Positions 55,893 to 64,000 of a stretch of DNA of 64,000 bases are shown in pieces. The DNA comes from Euglena gracilis (lineage: Eukaryota; Euglenida; Euglenophyceae; Euglenales): contig CP154957.1 in the NCBI GenBank assembly GCA_039621445.1, forward strand, positions 22,590,761 to 22,654,760. Direction: 5' to 3'. How positions within the stretch are numbered: position 1 is the stretch's first letter; every line of letters starts with the position of its first letter. The notes under the pieces were generated by a model. The model saw nothing but the letters and a program-made list of their open reading frames with translations. It did not search any database and was not told the DNA's origin. The position numbers and the translations under genes were made by a program.

Positions 55893-56946
55893 CTGAAGGG
55901 GAGAGTCGTCAACCCGGGGGGGGGGGGGGGGGGTCGGTCTCCAATGCGTGAGAATGTGCAAAAAAATGGGGGGGAAATCAAAACTGCCAGGGGAGAAGCA
56001 AATTTCCAAAATGTGAAAAGTGTACGTCATTGAAAAACTGGCAAAATTCAGGGGAGAAAATGAGGAATGTGCATGCAGCATACCTTACCCCTCCCCCTGC
56101 ATTCAAGAAATGGCATTGTCGGCTAATGCCGTGAGACAAAAGTGTAGGCAGGGCCACAAACCCTTTGGTGAAGAAACCCCCCCACTTATAAACCCCCCGG
56201 GAATTTTGGGATCTGGTTTGGTTGGTTGGCCAGTTATAAGTAGGGGCTTATAGATCAAGGAATTGATGGTCAGCCTCAAAAAGTTGCCAAAAAATCTGTT
56301 TTTGGGTGGTTTGCTGCAGAAAAAAAAAATCGTCCCAGCGGCTTTCATTTTCTTTCCCAGGAGGGGAGGCGTTTATAAGTCAAGGTTTGGTTGGTCGGTC
56401 CGAGGTTTGGTTGGTCGACCATGGCCTCGCAGGGTCTTTGTGCATCGCCCTCAGTGTCCCTTCCTCCCTGGTCGGTTTTCCTCGAGGAAGTACGAGTTGG
56501 TGCATGAGGAGCACTGCCGCCTGGGGTGTGATGTGGCAGGGCTGCGACCCCCCCCCAAGTGGCCCAATCCGGGGCAGCGGGGACACTGTGCTAAGGAGCA
56601 GAGAGACTGGGACGGGCGGGGCAGGAGAGCTATGGGGAGGAGGGCAGCAAAGGAGGGCGGGGAAGGGTGGAGCGTTGGCCACGGCTGGGGACAACGCCAT
56701 CAGCCTCCCGGCTGTCCGGCACACGAGGCGGTGCGCACTAAGTATCACCGCCACCATCGCCGGCCGCCGGGATTAGGCCTCGTTGGTCTGAGCCCAGCAG
56801 AAAAGACACGGCACAATGAACGGCAAAGCAACACATCAGAAACGCAGGAATATGTTTTGCCCGCATTTCCCGATGAAAACCCCTGCCAAGTTGTGGTGCC
56901 TATTCCTGATGGGTCTTGACTCGGAAATCCTTTGTGTGTGTCACAG

Positions 56947-57015
56947 TAGTAGTAGTAGTAGCAGCAGCAGCAGCAGCAGTGGTAGTACTAGTAGTGTAAC
57001 AGTACTAGTACTTGT
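56947..57015 (+). repeat. AGT/AGC trinucleotide repeat
   Basis: AGTAGTAGTAGTAGC followed by six CAG units and AGTACTAGTAGTG palindromes. Confidence 0.95.
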
Positions 57016-57928
57016 AGTGTAATTGTGTAACAACGGTGCCCAACGTTTGCCCACCCCTGTGGCCACCAGTAGCTTGATTTCCAACTACTGCGATGCCGGG
57101 GACATAGGCTGTTTTGCTCCGTGGCCATGTGACGGCGTTGGGCTGCAGCCGCTTGAGGCGGAGCAGGGAGTTCGTTGCGGAAATAGGGGAGCACCGGGTG
57201 GACCGAAGGAACCGATGCAATGTGAGCGCCGTCGCTCAGAGAGCGACAGCAGAGTCGGGGCACACGATACTGAACAGCCAGTGGACAGACCCGTGTGGGG
57301 GGCAAAGCAACAGGGAAGCGAGCATTTTTGTTAATTCCTCGAAAAGACAACGTGAAATTGGAAATATGATGCAAATCTTCGTCGGTTTTTGAATCATCAC
57401 TGAAGAGCGCTGTTTTGAAAGACCCATCTCATTTTTTTATTTGGGACTTCTGCGCAAAGCAGGCACAAGTATTATTATTATTAACATAATGAATGTCAGG
57501 CATAGGTCCCAAACTGCTCCACTCCACCTGCACTGCACCTCCACCTTCAAGGGATGGAGGTGCAGTTTGAGGCATCAGGTGTGGTATTTCTTATGAAGTC
57601 ACCTAAAGGGGTTCATGGGGTTATTGAAGGAATAAGGTCAGAGTTACACCTTTAGGCATGAAGCTAGGCCAAAGTTTCGGACCTAACGTTATGCCTTAAT
57701 CCTCGCCCTGGCCCTAATAGTTAAATAATCCCATACTAATAACTTCACCTGATGCCAGTAGTCCCAAATTCTATCAGTTTGATGTGATGGTTTCGACTAT
57801 TAGGTTTCTGTGTTTGTGTATGCAAAAGCACTAACCAAAAAGAAAAAAAAATGAAAAAGAACTTTAAAGAAAACCCCTGGAATAAAAAAAAATAACATCT
57901 CGCTTCATTGCGGAGCTGTTACCCACAC

Positions 57929-58513
57929 CTGGCCTGTGTGAGAAGGTCGCTTGTACGATGGGGACTTCGGCGGTGCGGGGGACTTCTGCACAGCAGCCGT
58001 GGAATAGCGGGAGGCCCTCCCTGAGCGACTGTGCACAGGTTCCTGCCCATAAATGTGGAGTTAGCCTCTGCGCCGATGCCAAAAAGGTACATACTACTGT
58101 TACACACACAAAGGATTTATTTTCATTATTGTGGGGAAAAGAATACTGCAAAGCGTCCAAAGATCGCCATTGTGAGTCAAAAATAAAAGTAATGTTGAAT
58201 CGAAATAATGGTGAATTGGGGCTGCAATGGACACAGACAAGTCAGGCGCGGTCACCCATCAACAGTCACCAATCATCTCCCGGCAACATGCGGAATACTC
58301 CGGACATTGGCGGAGGTGTCCCCAGGTGCTGGGGAGGCCTCGCCGGGAGGAGACGAGGACCGGGGGGTGGGGGCTGTGGCCGCTGGTGACCCGCAGGCTG
58401 GAGAGGGTCTTGAGGTGGGAGCTGCGGCGGCCGGCGGTCGGCGTGGCGGCGAGGGGGGCGGCCTCGTGTGCCAGCGCTGCGTCGGCGGCCGGGGGCCAGC
58501 CCGGTGGCCACTC
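57929..58513 (-). CDS. Probable upstream exons of the 55-58 kb gene
   Basis: 58391-58513 (after GGTGCAG; Ala/Pro-rich with 'RRSSHLKTLSSLR') has GC at almost every third codon position. 57929-58067 ('LREGLPLFHGCCAEVP', 'TAEVPIVQATFSH', donor GTGTGG) joins it in phase 0. Between here and 55892, the blocks at 57045-57330 and 56380-56560 are also probably exonic, but more than one frame or strand is open there, so they were not included. Family unknown. Confidence 0.4.
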
Positions 58514-59410
58514 CTGCACCGTTTGGGACACCGGTGGGAGACGACAGGAGAGGGGGGGGGGGGCGTCCGGGCGAGCAGCACCACAGGTACTGCGCTCCTT
58601 TCACAGGTTGACCGACTCCTGCCATCAAACGGTGAACAGATGGCAGAGGATGGGGAATGCCCAAAACGCCCCCTCCAAGCAGAGACGGTGGGAGTGGTGA
58701 CCTGTCCTCCAGAACGCCAGCCCCAAATTCCCGTGCCTGGATGGGATGGGACAGCTGCACTGCCGGAACAGGATACAAAACAAAAAGGCCAGGGAAATGA
58801 ACCGGGGGGGGGGAGAGACTTTCATTCCTGCATGTGTGTTCAGAGGCCCTGCCGGCTGAAGGCAGCACCTTGGCGCCCACACAGAGGCTGACCCCTGGGC
58901 AGGAGCACAGCTGGCACAAACGGAGGGGAGAACCACGGATACGTGCGTGTTGGCGGGGGGGGGGGGGGTTGTTTCGTGAGGAACAGCCCCACAACCGTCA
59001 CATTGCTTGACAATCTCAAGGGGATCCAGCTCAGGGGCTGGAAAACTTGGACTAGCTGGAAAAGGCTGCTCGCCGTCCCCCAGGAACATGACCCACTAGG
59101 GGTTCGAACAAACAAAATAGGGGGAAACCCAGAAATTATGTAAAAAAAGCTTTTTTGGATAAAAAAAATGAGCTGGGCAAACCCATTTCTGATGAATTTT
59201 TGTGCCATTTTTTTCAAAACCCTTCCTCTGCCCCGTTGCTGGGCAGCTGGCCTTTCAGACTGGACAGAAATTAAAACCCTTCGATGGGGGGGGGGGGGAG
59301 CAGGGGGGAAGAATGCAGCAAATTTTTTCAAAAAAAATGTGGAGCAAAAGCGCGCAAAACAGTTGTTTGTGGCATTTGTGCAAAGTCAGAAACTGAAATT
59401 GTGGGATTAA

Positions 59411-59416
<6 letters not shown>

Positions 59417-59483
<67 letters not shown>

Positions 59484-59490
59484 CATATAT
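59417..59490 (+). repeat. (AT)n microsatellite, left
   Basis: About 35 AT units with two ATAC steps near the end. Confidence 0.97.
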
Positions 59491-59564
59491 ATATATATTA
59501 AATACGTACCAAAAAAAAATGCCCAAAAGCAGCCCAATCTGGCCAGAACAATTAACAATCAATT

Positions 59565-59863
59565 GGCAGGTGTTAAGTTTAGTACCCCCCCCCGGGGGGG
59601 GGGTACTAAACTTGACACTGGGTTGGGCACTCCCGTTATTGAAGGTATAGGGTTAGGTGCGCACATGCTGATTTGCGCTCATCGGCAACGTAGCGCTAAT
59701 CGGCAATGTTGCGCAACATTGCCGATTAGCGCTACGTTGCCGCTGAGCGCAAACCAGCATGTGCGCACCTAACCCTAGACCTTTCATTAAGGGAGTGCAC
59801 AACCCAGTGTCAAGTTTAGTACCCCCCCCCGGGGGGGGGGGGGTACTAAACTTAACACCTGCC
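59565..59863. mobile_element. 299-bp near-perfect palindrome (foldback element)
   Basis: The arms meet at 59712/59713 in CAATGTTGCGCAACATTG. The outer ends are GGCAGGTGTTAAG and CTTAACACCTGCC. Each arm carries a C-run/G-run block flanked by AGTTTAGTAC, and GGTTAGGTGCGCACATG. Arm identity is about 92%, with most differences in the outer third. It behaves like a MITE made only of inverted repeats; no target duplication was identified. Confidence 0.88.
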
Positions 59864-59865
59864 AT

Positions 59866-59888
59866 ATATTATATATATATATATATAT

Positions 59889-59934
<46 letters not shown>

Positions 59935-60015
59935 ATATATATATATATATATATAGATATATATATAGATATATATATATATATACATACATACATACAT
60001 ATATATATATATATA
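59866..60015 (+). repeat. (AT)n microsatellite, right
   Basis: About 150 bp of AT with ATAG and CATA interruptions. Confidence 0.97.
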
Positions 60016-60903
60016 TTAAATACGTACCAAAAAAAAATGCCCAAAAGCAGCCCAATCTGGCCAGAACAATTAGAAAATTGCTCAATTCATGAAACGTGAA
60101 AAAAAAATTTGGTCAAAATGACGTATAATGGCTCTCAAAATGGACCAAATTAACCCAAATTGGTCTGAACAGGACTGAAAGAATTTGTTCAGAAAAAATG
60201 GGACATTTATCGAAATATCTCCGGGGCTGTAAGAAACATGGTTCACCTCCCTTTTCAGGACCAAGCACCTTGGTCAAAAAAAAAGCCATTCTGGGCCATT
60301 TTAGGCCTAGTGGGGCCATTTTAACCGAGGCAGGGGTTCAATACATCACAGTTTTGGGTTGCCTTGGGTCACAAGACTGTGCCATTTGAGTTGAGTTTAA
60401 TTCATTTTGGCCATTTCTGTAATTTTAATGGAAACATCCTGAAAAGATCCTCAAAAGGTGTGCAAAAATTCTGGCCCATCGTCCAGAATTTATCCAACAC
60501 TGGGTTCTGGTTTTCCCCTTCAAATTTGCCACCGATATGCACAGGTTGTCTTGCCCATAGCCCCAGCGATGAACAAAGAGCCACCATGCAAAACGCCACC
60601 AACATTCTTCAAGCTGTATGAAAACATTCTTTTCCGGCACACCCTTGGATAACCTTGTTGGGCATTGGCCAGAGAAATTGGTTGAATCAAAAGCTTTGAA
60701 TACACACCATACCAAAAACACACAATCGCATGCCCCCTCTCCATACATCGGCTTGACGAATCAGTCACAATTATTTACCGAAACAAAGATCTCAAAAAAG
60801 AAATCTCCAATCTGAAATTGACCGTTCTAATCCACAGCACTCCTAATCTAATCCATTTTAAGCCATTTTTGGCATTTCAGGCTGGTTAACGCTGCTTTCC
60901 ACC

Positions 60904-63276
60904 TCACCGGGAAGACGGATTCAGGTACCCCCTGGAATGCCTGCCCCCCAAACTCTCAATTGCAGCCTGCCCTTCGTCAATCGGGTCCTCCAGGTTCTGG
61001 CACAACCCTCCTCGCTGCCAGGCAGTGGCTCCCCCGGCGGAGGCGGCCTGGGTCAGCAGCGCGAACAGGGGGCTGGGCAGCGGGCTCTGGGACAGCGCGT
61101 CGTCCCCCAGGGAGCCGCTGCCCTCCATCATGCTGCCACAGGAGGCGTCGGAGACACTGAGGAACTGCAGCCTGGTGGCGGGGGCGAAGTGACGCAGAGC
61201 AAGCCGCCCCTTTGCCGGCACTGTGGCCCCCCAACCCCCCATCTGAACTTTCCTCATGTTTTTGTATTTTTTTTCATTTTCCCTTCCCATTGGCAAATGA
61301 AGTTTTCTCCTTCCCTCAAAAGATGCGTCCGGGGCCAGGAAAATCAGGCCAAGGCATGGTGGAACCCACTTGTTGATCACTGTGTTAATGCACCGAAGAT
61401 ACAGAGTTGAGGGTGAAAATATGGAAAGGATGAAGTGTGCCCGAGGGATAAAAAATGAAGCATACGGGAGACATCCTGCAAAGGTTTCCCACTTCCATCC
61501 GAGGCAGGGGTGTGTGAAGTCCACGGTGGCTTCAAACGCTTCCGTTCGTCGTTGTCGACATTCCTCCACAAGCAGCGCTACCTCGAAGCCCATGAAACCA
61601 GGCAGCCCACGGGGCAGCCCCCCTGGCCCCCAGCACAGATCCGGGGCCAACGCCCCAGGCAATTCCGACACACCGCTTCACGTCCAGCAGCAGCCGGCAC
61701 AGTTCATGGAAGCGGATGGGCTTCTGGAGGAACGCTTCGAAGCCCGCCTCGAGACACTGGCTGTGGACCAGCTCCTCGGGGGTGGACGAGGCCGCCACCA
61801 GGTACGGCGCATGGGGCGGGGCCCGGGGGCCCCTTCACGAACATCAAACAAGAGGCAGACAACCATCCAAACGTTATTGTTGTGCTGTGCTGTGCTGTGC
61901 TGTGCTGTGCTGTGCTGTGCTGTGCTGTGCTGTGCTGTGCTGTGCTGTGCTGTGCTGTGCTGTGCTGTGCTGTGCTGTGCTGTGCTGTGCTGTGCTGTGC
62001 TGTGCTGTGCTGTGCTGTGCTGTGCTGTGCTGTGCTGTGCCGTGCTGTGCTGGGCTGGGCTGGGCTGGGCTGTGCTGCGCTGCGCTGCGCTGTGCTGTGT
62101 TGTGCTGTGCTGCGCTGTGCTGTGCTGCGCTGCGCTGTGCTGTGCTGTGCTGTGCTGTGCTGTGCTGTGCTGTGCTGTGCTGTGCCGTGCTGTGCTGTGC
62201 CGTGCTGTGCTGCGCTGCATTGCACTGCGCTGCACTGGTGCGCTTCGCTGCGCTGCACTGTGGTGGGTGTGGTGTGGTGGGATTCCAACTGTGAAGGGGT
62301 CCCGGGGGCAGGTCCTTCACCTGGCGAGCAGCGTCCAGCCCGTCCATTACAGGCATCTGCAGGTCCAGGATGGCCACGTCGTAGCTGTTGGCGGAGATGG
62401 CGGACACCGCCTGGGGGGGGGGGGAATGGAGTGCAGGAGGCTGTCGTTCATGAGTAAAACCTTGTCTGGACCCCTAGCCAGCCATTGGCCGCTGAAGAAC
62501 TGAAATCAAAGCACAACAAAAAAATGAGTCCTGTTTCCAGAAAGGGAGCCTCAGATCATCCTTCTTGATTCATAACTAACAAAAGTAACTATGCAAAATG
62601 ACGGCATCGTGATGAATATAGTGTATGACGTGGTGACAAACATGACTAAATCACATAACCACGGTGTAGCCACATCGCGAATGGTTTCAAAGCAGCACGC
62701 TGCTTGACCAACTGTTTGAGAACGCTTCAAAGCACTTCCCTCCGTGTCTCATTTGATCTGTGAGAGATGGGAGCAGAGTCGCGCCAAACCTCCGCGCCGT
62801 TCCCTGCGACGTGCACCACACAGTCGAGGCGCTTGAGGAATCCCTGCAGCACCACCTGGTTCACTTTGACATCGGTGTCAGAGGCCGATGCCGCTCACAC
62901 CGGCTGCCCGCCACATCCACCGGTGCCCCGCCACCGTCCGGCACTTCACATGGTCGAAACCCTCATCCAGAACCCCAATAATTGCGTGCCCGATGGATTT
63001 GACATGAAAAACCCACAGATGGCCACATAAACCCATTTTCCAAAAACCCACGGATGGCCACATAAACCCATTTTCCAAAAACCCACGGAACCGCTCCGTC
63101 CACAACGGCCCCTGCCTGTCCGCCACCAGCACACGCATCCCCACCAGCTCCGCCGGGCCGTCCCCGAGTGAGGAGGGGCTTTGCGGGGGCGTGGGCACCA
63201 GCAACGCCGGGGCCAGCTGGGGCGACGCCGCCGCCGGGGGGGCCAGCAGCGCCTGCAGGTGCGCCTGCAGGCGGCG
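60904..63276 (-). CDS. C-terminal receiver part of a second hybrid histidine kinase
   Basis: Exons on the minus strand: 63118-63276 ('QRRLQ'-like start after CTGGTCCCAG, an Ala/Pro linker, then 'GMRVLVAD'), 62790-62873 ('DVKVNQVVLQGFLKRL'), 62321-62410 ('SYDVAILDLQMPVMDG'), about 61674-61832 ('YLVAASSTPEELV', 'FEAFLQKPIRFHEL') and 60904-61171 (Ser/Gly/Ala-rich tail to TGA at 60904-60906). This is a complete receiver: acidic pair, phospho-acceptor Asp in 'ILDLQMP', Ser/Thr and Lys-Pro. Its partner kinase domains should lie beyond the right edge. The junctions into 62873 and 61832 are not resolved: the first lacks GT-AG at the ideal position, the second is off by one phase next to a G/C run. 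Confidence 0.78.
61873..62270 (+). repeat. (CTGTG)n pentanucleotide satellite filling a kinase intron
   Basis: About 75-80 units of TGTGC, with CTGCG and CTGGG variants towards the right side, occupy most of the intron between two receiver exons. Confidence 0.97.
62321..62410 (-). CDS. Receiver exon with the phospho-acceptor aspartate
   Basis: Thirty codons between a C-run acceptor (CCCCCAG) and a consensus CAG|GTGAAG donor, encoding 'AVSAISANSYDVAILDLQMP' and then 'VMDGLDAARQ'. This is the typical DxxLMDxQMPxMDG region of response receivers. Phase matches the preceding exon (ends 'HVAGNGAE'). Confidence 0.92.
62995..63095 (+). repeat. Tandem repeat of about 34 bp in a kinase intron
   Basis: AACCCAC(A/G)GATGGCCACATA followed by AACCCATTTTCCAA, two full units and a partial third, next to exon 63118-63276. 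Confidence 0.9.
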
Positions 63277-63534
63277 CTGGGACCAGGGGCAGACGGCGGG
63301 GAAACAAGCCAGCGAAAAAAAAAATCCAACCTTGGTTTTGGATCAGAAGTCGTCCTGTCCAACCAGCAGCAGCATACCATGTGCTACCGTCGGCTGCAGA
63401 GTATGATTCAAACTCAGGTTGAGAATACAGCAAATGGCCATCAATCAATGCAGTCCATTGTGAATCTAAAAAAAAATATAATAACGCCGTACATAAACGG
63501 ATGTTGCAAAAAGGATTTTACATACCCGCCCCCC

Positions 63535-64000
63535 CCCGGGCAATTGTCGCGTGACAAATCGGGCAGCACGGAGGGGGGTGACAATTTCCCAGGGTGACAA
63601 TTTGGCCGGCACAGAGGGGGGGTGACAATTGCCCGGGGGTCGTCAATTGCCCGGGGGCGTCAATTGCCCACCCATGTAGGCCTCATTAAATCCAAATGAC
63701 CAAAAACACCATCTGAAACTTCAGTGAACACGCAAAAATGCAGCTATGGTTGTGATATTGTGCAAAGCATGTGACATTTCTCAGCACGTTGTAGCGAAAT
63801 AGAGGATCAATCGAGCCGTGTCGGCGAAAAGAAAGTTCACAAACATCATCTGTGGGGGGGGGGGGTGACAAATTGGGCAGCACGGACAGGGGTAACAATT
63901 TCCCGGGGTGACAAATTGGCCGGCACAGCCAGGGGTGACAATTGCCCGGGGGCGTCAATTGCCCGGGGGCGTCAATTGCCCGGGGGGGGGGGCATAAAAA
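63535..64000 (+). repeat. Two blocks of GACAATTGCCCGGGGG repeats
   Basis: Blocks at about 63545-63670 and 63866-63985 share GCAGCACGGA, GGTGACAA(A)TT, GGCCGGCACAG and two or three GTCAATTGCCCGGG units. They flank about 190 bp of unrelated sequence, and the second block runs to the window edge. Direct orientation suggests LTR-like or tandem origin; neither is shown. Confidence 0.8.

Larger units (their letters stand above)
59488..60072 (+). repeat. 65-bp direct duplication flanking a palindromic insert
   Basis: TATATATTAAATACGTACC, then an A-run and AGCAGCCCAATCTGGCC...ACAATTA, occurs identically at about 59490-59553 and 60010-60072, each copy preceded by AT repeat. The palindrome 59565-59863 sits between the two. 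Confidence 0.9.
58514..60903. other. Intergenic: AT repeats and a large palindrome, no gene seen
   Basis: Apart from the AT microsatellites and the palindromic element, only low-quality open frames are present. The stop codon of the next gene on the minus strand is at 60904. Confidence 0.6.

Noticed and set aside
56263-57374. Open frames on both strands (Cys-rich 'CPFLPGRFSSRKYEL' plus; 'RQCSSCTNSYFLEEN' minus; three open minus frames at 57.05-57.33 kb)
   Set aside because: Probably exonic, but strand and frame cannot be decided by codon bias or splice phase, so no separate gene was called.
61370-62503. 377-residue plus-strand frame with Leu-Cys-Cys-Ala-Val repeats
   Set aside because: Translation of the CTGTG pentamer; the real genes here are on the minus strand.

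Overview
The window is eukaryotic nuclear DNA, most likely from an intron-rich protist or alga. Coding sequence occurs only as short exons (about 35-270 bp) joined by GT-AG and some GC-AG introns with pyrimidine-rich acceptors. The best exons have GC-rich third codon positions, and the surroundings are crowded with microsatellites, foldback DNA and short non-autonomous transposons. I see no bacterial operons, ribosome binding sites, tRNA, rRNA or CRISPR. The species cannot be named from sequence alone; the deduced proteins and intron style only say unicellular or algal eukaryote. Genes were assembled by hand, by matching acceptor and donor sites and requiring reading phase to be conserved across each junction. 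All coordinates are on the + strand of the window. || Layout. 0.3-3.7 kb: orphan minus-strand exons and a 1-kb inverted array of a 10-11 bp A-tract repeat. 4.4-17.5 kb: an 11-exon minus-strand gene for a protein I do not recognise; its 5-kb intron carries a 2,980-bp inverted-repeat transposon and a 713-bp Tc1/mariner-type MITE. 18-25 kb: no confident gene except two linked exons near 22.8 kb; foldback elements and G/C-run repeats dominate. 25.2-35.0 kb: a hybrid sensor histidine kinase gene (GAF, HisKA, HATPase, receiver), minus strand, 13 exons, with very long GT/GC repeats in its introns. 36.4-37.8 kb: a 1.4-kb GT-only tract. 38-43.8 kb: repeats and MITEs only. 43.9-47.5 kb: a 9-exon minus-strand gene of unknown function, with weak plus-strand exons upstream at 47.7-50.4 kb. 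51.3-54.1 kb: a second, right-truncated copy of the 3-kb transposon. 55.2-58.5 kb: the 3' end of another minus-strand gene. 59.4-60.1 kb: AT repeats around a near-perfect 299-bp palindrome. 60.9-63.3 kb: the receiver-domain end of a second hybrid kinase whose catalytic half should lie beyond the right edge. || How it fits together. The two kinase genes are related phosphorelay proteins. The first senses through a cytosolic GAF domain and keeps all catalytic boxes but ends in a degenerate receiver. The second keeps a textbook receiver. They share a similar sequence at the receiver junction, so they are probably diverged paralogues. All well-supported genes are on the minus strand. The rest of the window is shaped by at least five families of inverted-repeat elements (hAT-like with 8-bp target duplications, Tc1/mariner-like with TA, a 5-bp-duplication element full of TGCGCAAATGCGC-type palindromes, and foldback elements) plus unusually many C-run/G-run palindromes. 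The most unusual item is the 3-kb transposon family carrying about twenty palindromic TTTGCGCAAA-like sites per copy.
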